Assembly: GCF_963668385.1 (NCBI RefSeq) | Contig: NZ_OY764327.1 | Coordinates: 2,294,001-2,358,000, forward strand | Length of the DNA stretch: 64,000 nt | Direction: 5' to 3' | From: an uncultured Carboxylicivirga sp. | GTDB taxonomy: Bacteria > Bacteroidota > Bacteroidia > Bacteroidales > Marinilabiliaceae | Shown: in pieces, positions 56,321-64,000 of the stretch | Numbering within the stretch: the first letter of the stretch is position 1 | Layout of the letters: each line of letters starts with the position of its first letter | Notes under the pieces: generated by a model | Database searches by the model: none | What the model was told of the DNA's origin: nothing | What the model saw: only the letters and a program-made list of their open reading frames with translations | Translations under genes and position numbers: made by a program

Positions 56321-56725
56321 TGTGTAATTTTCCTTTTGAATATGTACTGATATTTGGATGTGCAAAATAGAATACTTTGCTTACACCGCAAATTAGTTCA
56401 TTCGTTCGGATCTTACATCTTTTTGTTGAAATATTTCAACACAGGCCATTAATGCTCTATAATTAGTAAGTATGACCAATAAACACAAGGGCTTTGAAGA
56501 TTATCGTAGAATGAAGAATCGTAAATAGGAATAGGTAATGTACCTGGGAAAAGGGATTAGGTTGCTCGATGTATTTATTGTTAATGGAGAATGAAACGGA
56601 GAGTTGTTGCCCCGAGGTTTTCAACAATGTTATTGGAAAAAGCCACCAATAAAGGTGGCTAATCTCAACAAATATGTTTTTAATAACTGGGTTGCTATTT
56701 TATGTTTTTGAACTGTTGTTATTCA
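56321..56725. other. Intergenic region downstream of the small DUF2892 gene
   Basis: About 400 bp between the GH2 gene start and the DUF2892 gene stop. It holds the DUF2892 terminator (56636-56660) and presumably the promoter of the GH2 gene. No further gene is evident. Confidence 0.6.
56636..56660 (-). terminator. Terminator after the DUF2892 gene
   Basis: AGCCACC (56641-56647) and GGTGGCT (56654-56660) form a 7-bp stem with a 6-nt loop. On the minus strand it is followed by TTTTT. It lies about 65 nt beyond the stop codon. Confidence 0.7.
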
Positions 56726-56938
56726 CTAGTTCTTTTTGTTGTTTGCACATGTTTTAATACCAAATGGCACATACAACGGACAAAAGCTAATTAAGCTGGT
56801 TAGTAAAAATACGATGGCCAAAATTAATAGTATTGTTCCGAGTAATCCGGTAATAACATTGGTCAGATATAATGCCGCTATTACAGCAGCAATAATAAAT
56901 CGTACGATTTTATCTGCTGATCCCATATTCTTTTTCAT
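56726..56938 (-). CDS. DUF2892 (YgaP-like) small membrane protein
   Basis: A 70-residue protein with two hydrophobic helices (about 12-30 and 31-50). The MGSADKIVRFIIAAVIAALYL start and CPLYVPFGIKTC end are typical of the DUF2892 membrane region found in YgaP and free-standing proteins. The two Cys near the end are typical of the family. It has its own terminator. Role unknown, perhaps linked to sulfur or redox chemistry. Confidence 0.85.
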   Translation of the reverse strand: MKKNMGSADKIVRFIIAAVIAALYLTNVITGLLGTILLILAIVFLLTSLISFCPLYVPFGIKTCANNKKN

Positions 56939-57022
56939 AACTTAAATTTTAGGGTGATGATTATTAACTTATCAAATATTCAACAGATTAGCATCTAAAA
57001 AGTTTTACTTAAGCCTGTTGGG

Positions 57023-58636
57023 TTATTTTTCGATGCGGAACCAATCAAAATCGGCATATCCCGATGTGTTTTTGTTTGTGGTACTAAATACACCTACTTT
57101 AGCTCCTACCCAGCGTCCTTCTTTGGCAATAAATTCTTCGCCTATAGGCATGTACTTCTTGCCATTTTTACTATAGCTAAATTTGCAAATTACTTTTGGA
57201 ACAATTTCTTTCAGATTCTCGGGATAAATATCCACTTTAAGGTATACCTCTTTATCATTAAAGGGAACTGTTTGAATAACTTTTTCCGATTTTCCACCAC
57301 GGGCATCCAAACATTTTACCTGCTTTATTAAGTAGTTAGTATCAGTTTTTTCAATAGCAATGTATGAGTAATCCATTCCAAATACCAATAAGCCGGCTTG
57401 CTGACTTTGAGTTTCGAGTGTCATTTTAGTAATTGCCGAAAAGGTTGTTGCAGGTGTTTTCTGTAAAAGCAATCGGCCAATGTCCCACAAGTTTTGCTCA
57501 GGGTTAATGGTTTCGGGGAACAAGCGCAATACGCCTGCTTTTGCACTCAACGAATACCAATCAGCTTTGAAGTTTGAATTCCATTGCCATTGCAAGCCTA
57601 ATTGATCCGATTCGAATTCATCACTTGTTTGAGGAATCATAACCGGCCAGGAGTTACCAACATTGGGTTTGGTATATTCCGAAACGGGTTCGCCAACTCC
57701 ATTACCATCGTAATCAACACCCATTACCGGCCAATCATCTTCCCATCTCATGGGATTCAAGTGCACCACTCTTCCGTATGCATATCTGTCCTGAAAATGA
57801 ATAAACCAGTCTTCGCCCGTTTGTGTGGTAACCCATCCTCCCTGATGAGGTCCGTTGATATTGGTACTGCCTTGCTCTAACACAATTTTATCTTCGTATG
57901 GGCCATATACGTTTTTCGATCGCAAAACCGTTTGCCATCCCGGCTTAACACCGCCGGCAGGTGCAAAAATATAGTAATACCCGTTTCGCTTGTAAAACTT
58001 AGGGCCTTCGATGGTTGGATAATCTTTTTGGCCATTAAATACAATTGTACTTGTTTCAAGTACTTTAGTTCCTTCTTCGTTCATTGGGCAAACAGCCAAA
58101 ATACTTTTAATGCCGCTGCGGCTGTTGGCAAAGGCATGAACCAAATAAGCTTTGCCATCATCATCCCACAAGGGGCAACAGTCTATCCAGCCCGTTACTT
58201 TCTTAATTAGTTTTAATGGTTCCCATGGACCTTCGGCTTTTGGGGCCTTGGTCATAAAAACACCACGGTCAGGATCGCCAAAATAAATATAGAACTGATT
58301 GTTATGATATCGGAAGCTCGGAGCCCATATGGCATTGCCATGCTGAGGCTGGTCAAACGTTTCGTCGGGGTAGGTAATGGCAGCATGGCCAATAAGAGTC
58401 CAGTTAACCAAATCTTTAGAGTGCAGAATAGGAAGTCCCGGAAAATGACTGAAGCTGGAGCTTGTCATATAATAATCGTCTCCTACGCGCACTACATCCG
58501 GATCGGAATAATCAGCATAAATAACTGGGTTTTGATATTTACCATTGCCCAAATCGGGATTCCATATGAAGTCTTTTTTGTTTTGAGCAGAAAGGGTGCT
58601 TGCAATAAGACAGATTAGAATGAAGGATTTTTTCAT
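57023..58636 (-). CDS. GH43 family glycoside hydrolase (beta-xylosidase/arabinofuranosidase-like)
   Basis: About 537 residues from the ATG at 58636, giving a clean signal peptide (MKKSFILICLIASTLSA). A GTG 48 nt upstream is less likely. The five-blade propeller domain (about 30-310) has its base Asp in ADYSDPDVVRVGDDYYM and its acid Glu in IEGPKFYKRNG. A beta-sandwich of the GH43 C-terminal type follows (about 340-535). It acts on xylan or arabinan side chains. It is separate from the divergent pectinesterase gene. Confidence 0.9.
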   Translation of the reverse strand: MKKSFILICLIASTLSAQNKKDFIWNPDLGNGKYQNPVIYADYSDPDVVRVGDDYYMTSSSFSHFPGLPILHSKDLVNWTLIGHAAITYPDETFDQPQHGNAIWAPSFRYHNNQFYIYFGDPDRGVFMTKAPKAEGPWEPLKLIKKVTGWIDCCPLWDDDGKAYLVHAFANSRSGIKSILAVCPMNEEGTKVLETSTIVFNGQKDYPTIEGPKFYKRNGYYYIFAPAGGVKPGWQTVLRSKNVYGPYEDKIVLEQGSTNINGPHQGGWVTTQTGEDWFIHFQDRYAYGRVVHLNPMRWEDDWPVMGVDYDGNGVGEPVSEYTKPNVGNSWPVMIPQTSDEFESDQLGLQWQWNSNFKADWYSLSAKAGVLRLFPETINPEQNLWDIGRLLLQKTPATTFSAITKMTLETQSQQAGLLVFGMDYSYIAIEKTDTNYLIKQVKCLDARGGKSEKVIQTVPFNDKEVYLKVDIYPENLKEIVPKVICKFSYSKNGKKYMPIGEEFIAKEGRWVGAKVGVFSTTNKNTSGYADFDWFRIEK

Positions 58637-58980
58637 TGAATGTTTTTTTGATTTAGAGGAATGGCAAGGTACTAAAAGATCCACTTTTGATTAAGCCTAG
58701 ATGAGATGCATATTGGGGTGAAATTGATTTTTATGGGGAGACAAATATTAAGATTACGTGGAGGTTGATTTTGTAAGTGTCAATAAGTGAGGAGTGTGTG
58801 GTCTTTTGTGGACTTGGGTTCTAAATATATATATATTAATAAAAATACATAGATCTATTATATTTATGTGCCCAATCCATAATACTTAATCGTTTCAACC
58901 AGTTGTTTATTACCAGTTGTAACGCCCATAAATAGCCAATAATCTAGCTATATATAAATCAAGTTTTAATTAAATCTACA
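58637..58980. other. Divergent intergenic region between GH43 and pectinesterase genes
   Basis: About 340 bp of AT-rich DNA. It should hold both promoters. I see no clear consensus element, terminator or repeat apart from an ATATATATAT run near 58830. Confidence 0.6.
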
Positions 58981-61900
58981 ATGAAAAAAACATTTCTACT
59001 TCTTTTAATGACTATAATAGCTCATATCAGCTATGGTCAAATAATGGGAACTACTACCTACGATTTTAGAGATGGTAGTATATTACCTACAGATGGATCT
59101 TCCATCGACAATGTTTCCTCAGGCGATGGAGCCTTAACCATTAATAAGGGAGACGGTAGTGCCTTTAAGTTTAATGATGGAACACATGGAGGGCAGTTTA
59201 AAGACAAAAATGTATTTAGTATACAGGTAGCCAATAAAGCAACTATTTCTTTTAGTATTTGTGTTCATAGTGCCTCAGGCGCAACTCTTGAACTAAAAGA
59301 TGAAACGGGTACTACATTAAGTACCATTTCAGCAAGTTTGAAAAATGTTGAAGGGGCAACCGATGGGGATCTTAGTACATACACTTTTAATGGATCAGCT
59401 CAAACTATAACCGGTACTTTAAGTGCAGGTGGTTCTGTTTATATCCATTATTTAACTGTTATAAATGAAGATGGACTTCCTGGTTTAGATGGAATGACAC
59501 AGGTGTGGGATTTTGGGGCAGAGCAGTTAAGTACCGATTCTTATATAAATGTTTTGGATGTTGATGCGATAAATGAGTGGTATACTGGTGAAGAAGCAGG
59601 AACAGCAGGATTAAAGCTTCCTGATTTTACGGCTGATGTATTGTCGTGGGAAGGAAATGAAACATCGGACAGATTACGTACAAGTAATGAGAGTTTAACG
59701 CGCTACGATTCAAACGTTGGTAGTGATGTTTATACTGGCCGCGTTTATGCTAATGGTACTATTAAATTAGGTGAAGATGGGCTACCAACAACCCGTTATT
59801 TTACAATGGAATTAGCCGAAGACGATGAAGTAACTGTAGTGGCTTTATCTCAAAACGGAACCGGTACACTTACTTTTGTAACTGAAGATGATATTACAAT
59901 TCAAAAAGATCAACAATCGTTAACCAATGCAGCAGCCGAATACAATTTTATTGCAGGACAAGCAGGTGTTTATCGTATTTATGATGAAACAGATAAACTT
60001 AGTGTATTTCGTGTTTATCGTAAAAATGCCGATTATGTAACAATTTCAGGCTCTGTTGATGAAACAAATGCATCTAGTATCCCAGAAGGATATGGAATTG
60101 TTTTTACCAACACTGTTACCGGAAAATCCTGGACAGCCATTGTGTCTTCACAAACCTATTCAATTGATATCCCAGTTGGTCATACATATGATCTTTCTTT
60201 ATCAGATGCAAATGGTTATATTATTACAGGCGACCAATCAATTGATGTAACTTCGGCTGCAAACGTTAATATGGTTGTTGAGCAAATAGCATTAAATACC
60301 GTTACTGGAAGCATCTCTGGCTTGGGAGATGATATAGCAAATCTTGAATTGGTTTATATCCCAGATCCTACTCTGAACAAAGTGTACAAGCCAGAAGTAA
60401 CCATTGATGCTGTAAATGCAACTTATTCAGTAGTGCTGGAGCCAGGTTGCGAATACACTATTAATGCCAATGGGGTTAATGATTATATAATTGGATCAAG
60501 TAGTATAACAGTTATCGAAGATGTAACATCAGATATTGCATTTACTGCTAAACCTGTTTATGATGTTAGTATTACATCACAAGGATTATCCAGTGAAGCT
60601 GCTGCTACATTAAGCTTGACGTTTACTAATATTTATGAAGAAGGGTATTCTTATTCTTTTGCTGCAGGCGAGAATATTCAATTACGTGATGGTACTTATC
60701 AAATAAGTGCTGATGGCATTGATGACTATGCAATTAAATTATCGCTAACATCTAATTTAGTTGTTAAAGAAGCTACTGCTGCCAAAACAATTTCATTTGA
60801 AGAGGTTAGTAAATGGAATTTTGATGAGAAAAATATTGAAACGGAAGCTACCTCTTATTTTGGCTTATTATTTAGTGGAACAGGCTCTGTTTCTAATCAG
60901 GCCGAAAAAAGTCACTTACTTGGTAAAGATGGTGCTGTTATCAGTATTCCAGTATCACCCAATAATAAAGTGATAATAACATATTATTATACTGCCCGTT
61001 TTAATATTAATGGTACCGATTCATATATGACCGAAACCCAAAGTACAAGTGTTTTTGAAACTGCTGAATACTTATATGAAGGAACAGAAGATGGTGTAGT
61101 AACCATTAATATTGGATCAACAGAAACTATTACTACCACTTATCTTACATGTATTGAAGTGGTTGATGTTATAGACTATTCTGATGTGGTAACGGTAGGT
61201 GCTGATAAAGATTTTCAAACCATAAATGAGGCACTGGATTATATTACGTTAATGAATCGTACTTCAGATCAAATGGTGACAGTAATGATTGATCCGGGTA
61301 ATTATGAAGAGATGTTGGTAATCAATCAACCCAATGTAACTTTCGAAAATGCATCGGCTACACCTAGTATTGCATTGTCTAATCAGGGAGTTGATATTGA
61401 TGCTAATGCAGTACGTATTACCTCGTATTATGGGCATGGATATAGTTACTACAGTATGGGACCAGATCAAAAGTGGAATGCTGATGTATTAAGAGTAAAT
61501 AAAGAAAATGGTTATTTATCATACGAAAATGCAGGTACAGGAACAACCAATGGTTCATACTGGAATGCAACTGTTGTTGTTAATGCCGAAGGTTTTACCG
61601 CAAAAAATATCATTTTCGAAAACTCATTTAATCAGTACATCTCTCAAAAAGAGAAAGATGATGTTGTTGAGGAATGGGCAATTGGAGGGAAAGGAACAAG
61701 ACCAACTGAGGTTGGGAGTACCGATGTGCAGGATAAGTCCTTTGTAGAAAGGGCTGCAGCTATTGCAGTAACTTCGGGTGGAGATAAAACTACCTTGGTT
61801 AAGTGTAGAGTTATTGGTCGTCAGGACTCTTTTTATGGTGGAAAAAATGCAAGAGTTGTAGTTTACAAAGGTGATATGATGGGGGCAACCGATTATATTT

Positions 61901-62700
61901 TTGGTGAAATGAATGCAGTGTTCTATCAATCAAATTTGGTTTTAAATACAAGTGATGATAGCAATGATATTGCTTATATAACGGCAGCAAAACAAGAGAG
62001 TGGAAGAGGTTACTTAATGTACGAATGTACTATCAAATCTGCAGAGCTAAGCACCGAAACAGCGTCGGGTTATGAATCAAAACCAGGTTACTTTGGCCGC
62101 CCTTGGGCTCCTGCCACCAGTGAAGTTGTGTTTTATAATACAACTATTGAAGCAACCACCACCGGAGCATCTAGTGGGCAATCTTTAATTGTGCCTGAGG
62201 GATGGAATAGTACCCTGGGAGGAGAATCACCCTATATGTATGAATATGGAACCATTGAAGTATCAGGAGATGAGAATTCATCTGGAAGAGCATCTTGGGC
62301 AACCTTATTAGCTACACCTATACTTTCTGATGATACAGAAATTAGTACTTATAATTTTACAAAGGGAACTGATGATTGGGATCCAATTCCAGCATTGATT
62401 GACGAAGATCCGTCGACGGATATACCATTTCAACAAGTAGGTAATCTTACATTGAAACAAAATGTACCTAATCCGGCAAAGACATCAACAACAATTGCTT
62501 ATCAACTAGAAGAAGCTGCCGATATAGTTGTAACAATCTATAGTTCAACAGGGCAAGTGGTGAAAATAATTAAAGATGGTTATCAGCTAGCGGGAGAGCA
62601 TCAGGTTCGTCTTTCGGTTGATGATTTTAGAAAAGGAATCTATTTCTATTCGTTAAAAGCCGGTGTTGATGTATTAACAAAAAAAATGATTGTGAATTAA
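58981..62700 (+). CDS. Secreted multidomain pectinesterase (CE8) with a type IX sorting domain
   Basis: A 1239-residue protein with a signal peptide (1-19). Two beta domains (about 22-160 and 165-350) and three Ig- or carboxypeptidase-like repeats (about 350-620) precede another beta domain (about 620-735). The CE8 pectinesterase domain (about 740-1130) has Q948-D949 in GRQDSF, D971 in GATDYIFG, and R1040/W1042 in FGRPWAP. These are the catalytic acid, nucleophile and substrate-binding positions. The last 85 residues are a type IX sorting domain (NLTLKQNVPNPAKTSTTIAY to TKKMIVN), so it reaches the cell surface or medium. It removes methyl groups from pectin. Confidence 0.95.
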   Translation: MKKTFLLLLMTIIAHISYGQIMGTTTYDFRDGSILPTDGSSIDNVSSGDGALTINKGDGSAFKFNDGTHGGQFKDKNVFSIQVANKATISFSICVHSASGATLELKDETGTTLSTISASLKNVEGATDGDLSTYTFNGSAQTITGTLSAGGSVYIHYLTVINEDGLPGLDGMTQVWDFGAEQLSTDSYINVLDVDAINEWYTGEEAGTAGLKLPDFTADVLSWEGNETSDRLRTSNESLTRYDSNVGSDVYTGRVYANGTIKLGEDGLPTTRYFTMELAEDDEVTVVALSQNGTGTLTFVTEDDITIQKDQQSLTNAAAEYNFIAGQAGVYRIYDETDKLSVFRVYRKNADYVTISGSVDETNASSIPEGYGIVFTNTVTGKSWTAIVSSQTYSIDIPVGHTYDLSLSDANGYIITGDQSIDVTSAANVNMVVEQIALNTVTGSISGLGDDIANLELVYIPDPTLNKVYKPEVTIDAVNATYSVVLEPGCEYTINANGVNDYIIGSSSITVIEDVTSDIAFTAKPVYDVSITSQGLSSEAAATLSLTFTNIYEEGYSYSFAAGENIQLRDGTYQISADGIDDYAIKLSLTSNLVVKEATAAKTISFEEVSKWNFDEKNIETEATSYFGLLFSGTGSVSNQAEKSHLLGKDGAVISIPVSPNNKVIITYYYTARFNINGTDSYMTETQSTSVFETAEYLYEGTEDGVVTINIGSTETITTTYLTCIEVVDVIDYSDVVTVGADKDFQTINEALDYITLMNRTSDQMVTVMIDPGNYEEMLVINQPNVTFENASATPSIALSNQGVDIDANAVRITSYYGHGYSYYSMGPDQKWNADVLRVNKENGYLSYENAGTGTTNGSYWNATVVVNAEGFTAKNIIFENSFNQYISQKEKDDVVEEWAIGGKGTRPTEVGSTDVQDKSFVERAAAIAVTSGGDKTTLVKCRVIGRQDSFYGGKNARVVVYKGDMMGATDYIFGEMNAVFYQSNLVLNTSDDSNDIAYITAAKQESGRGYLMYECTIKSAELSTETASGYESKPGYFGRPWAPATSEVVFYNTTIEATTTGASSGQSLIVPEGWNSTLGGESPYMYEYGTIEVSGDENSSGRASWATLLATPILSDDTEISTYNFTKGTDDWDPIPALIDEDPSTDIPFQQVGNLTLKQNVPNPAKTSTTIAYQLEEAADIVVTIYSSTGQVVKIIKDGYQLAGEHQVRLSVDDFRKGIYFYSLKAGVDVLTKKMIVN

Positions 62701-62721
62701 GTTGTGATAATTGTGAAGATG

Positions 62722-62755
62722 AAAAGCTGCTTTCTCGTGAGAGAAGGTGGCTTTT
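62722..62755 (+). terminator. Terminator after the pectinesterase gene
   Basis: AAAAGCTGCTTTCTC (62722-62736) and GAGAAGGTGGCTTTT (62741-62755), with a GTGA loop, form a 15-bp stem including wobble pairs, followed by T residues. It lies 22 nt after the stop codon. Confidence 0.8.
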
Positions 62756-62856
62756 CTACTTGTGGTTTTTATCCTGTTTATAGTAACTCTCTAAATGTTT
62801 TCTTTTATTATTTCAATTAAATATTGAAATGTAAATCCTTAAATTCAGTTAATTAT

Positions 62857-64000
62857 ATGTTGGTATTAGTTTTAAATTGTGGTAGCTCATCCATAAAGTA
62901 TCAATTGTTAGATATGAAAAATGTTGATGAGTCTGAAGTGAAGGCCAAAGGTGTTGTTGAGCGTATTGGTTTAAAGCAAGGGTCTTTAATTCATAAACCA
63001 TATGTTGATGGGGAGCAAAAAAAATACAAATTCACTAATCAAATTCCTGATCATGAAGTAGGTATTAGTCTGATAATAGATTCGCTTGTAAATAGAGCTC
63101 ACGGGGTAATTGAAGACGTATTGGATATTCAGGCAATTGGACATCGTGTTGCGCATGGAGGTGAGTATTTTAGTAAGAGTGTGCTGATTGACGATATTGT
63201 AAAAGAGCGGATAAATAAGTTATGTGAGTTGGCTCCATTACATAATCCAGCTCATATTGCAGGTATTTTTGCAATGGAGAAGCTTTTACCCAAGGTTCCT
63301 CAAGTAGCTGTATTTGATACGTCTTTTCATCAATCAATGCCTCCGGAATCATTCCTATATGCTATTCCATATGAGTATTATACCAAGCATAAATTGCGTC
63401 GATATGGTTTTCATGGAACCAGTCATAAATTTGTGGCAGAAAAAGCTTGTGAATATTGGGACTTAGAAATGGATAAGATTAACATTGTTACCTGTCACTT
63501 AGGTAATGGAGCTTCTATCGCTGCCATAAAAAATGGAAAATCATTTGATACATCGATGGGTTTTACTCCGGTTGAAGGATTGATTATGGGAACCCGTGTT
63601 GGTAATCTTGATGTTGGAGCATTATTGTTTTTAATGGAAAAAGAAAATCTTGATTTGCAAGGAGCAAATGAATTATTAAATAAGAAAAGCGGTGTTTTAG
63701 GTATTTCAGGAATCTCATCTGATATGCGGGATATTGAAGACGAATCATGGAATAAAAATAATCCGAGAGCAACTTTAGCATTAAATATGTATCATATGCG
63801 CGTTAAGCGATATATAGGAGCATTCGCTGCAGAGATGGGTGGTATTGATTTGTTGATTTTCACTGGTGGAGTTGGAGAAAATGGGCCTGAAACACGTGAA
63901 GAAATTTGTTCGGGTTTAGAATTCATGGGGTTTACATTTGATAAAGATGCAAACAATGGAGTAAGAGGTAAATTAAAAGTTTTGAGTACTCATGAGTCTA
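62857..64000 (+). CDS. ackA: Acetate kinase, C-terminus off the window
   Basis: The frame from the ATG at 62857 is open to the window end (381 codons), against a family length of about 400, so only about 20 residues are missing. The N-terminal LNCGSSSIKYQLL phosphate-binding loop, HRVAHGG, RYGFHGTSH, VTCHLGNGAS and FTGGVGENG motifs are all present. It converts acetyl phosphate and ADP to acetate and ATP in fermentation, and is often paired with a phosphotransacetylase gene, which would lie outside this window. Confidence 0.97.
   Translation, partial: MLVLVLNCGSSSIKYQLLDMKNVDESEVKAKGVVERIGLKQGSLIHKPYVDGEQKKYKFTNQIPDHEVGISLIIDSLVNRAHGVIEDVLDIQAIGHRVAHGGEYFSKSVLIDDIVKERINKLCELAPLHNPAHIAGIFAMEKLLPKVPQVAVFDTSFHQSMPPESFLYAIPYEYYTKHKLRRYGFHGTSHKFVAEKACEYWDLEMDKINIVTCHLGNGASIAAIKNGKSFDTSMGFTPVEGLIMGTRVGNLDVGALLFLMEKENLDLQGANELLNKKSGVLGISGISSDMRDIEDESWNKNNPRATLALNMYHMRVKRYIGAFAAEMGGIDLLIFTGGVGENGPETREEICSGLEFMGFTFDKDANNGVRGKLKVLSTHES

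Noticed and set aside
58981-59400. Insertion or phage origin for the pectinesterase gene
   Set aside because: A type IX sorting domain and catalytic residues typical of Bacteroidota are present, and no transposase, repeat end or integrase flanks it.

Overview
The window is AT-rich, gene-dense DNA from a member of Bacteroidota, most likely a marine or anaerobic Bacteroidia lineage such as Marinilabiliales (order-level placement is inference). Evidence: a large TonB-dependent receptor with a carboxypeptidase-like N-terminal domain, a type IX secretion C-terminal sorting domain on the pectinesterase, GSCFA, DUF4876 and DUF4857-like families, the RprXY-type two-component pair, and TAnnTTTG-like promoter elements. 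No tRNA, rRNA, intact insertion sequence or CRISPR array was seen.

Region by region. (1) 1-10.3 kb, minus strand: a TonB receptor, DUF4876 lipoprotein, DUF6850-like outer-membrane barrel, ABC ATPase, ABC permease and DUF4857-like membrane protein, bracketed at both ends by paralogous pairs of an OB-fold lipoprotein and a PepSY-type membrane protein. It looks like an envelope-spanning import or export system, perhaps for a metal or metal complex. (2) 10.5-16 kb: groEL/groES, then a sigma-54 activator, lptE, TPR protein and secG operon. (3) 16.1-19.4 kb, plus strand: kdsB, glycogen branching enzyme and a YbaK-type deacylase. (4) 19.5-27.6 kb, accessory: a MarR regulator divergent from a DUF2798 membrane protein with a perfect 17-bp operator-like palindrome between them, a DUF2809 protein, and a run of five exported proteins (two with ricin-type lectin domains, one pentapeptide-repeat lipoprotein, one papain-like lipoprotein peptidase).

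(5) 28-37.2 kb, minus strand: a glycogen operon of debranching enzyme, GT4 glycosyltransferase, GH57 enzyme, stand-alone CBM48 protein and a 1411-residue glycogen synthase-phosphorylase fusion. With glgB at 16.9 kb this gives a nearly complete glycogen cycle. (6) 37.4-49.2 kb, housekeeping: GSCFA protein, RprY/RprX, acpP-fabF-rnc, purN, an M23 peptidase, a YitT-family protein and leuS. (7) 50-62.7 kb, polysaccharide degradation: a GH2 enzyme with a glucuronidase-type NxK motif, a DUF429 protein, a second GH2 enzyme with DUF4982, a GH43 enzyme and a secreted pectinesterase, pointing to pectin or hemicellulose. ackA starts at 62857 and runs off the end.

The most unusual DNA structure is at 52.04-52.89 kb: four tandem copies of a roughly 215-bp unit, each carrying a copy of the last 59 bases of the neighbouring DUF429 gene and associated with short REP-like palindromes. 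A second is a decayed copy of the groEL 3' end and terminator at 9.17-9.26 kb, beside the duplicated lipoprotein-PepSY pair.
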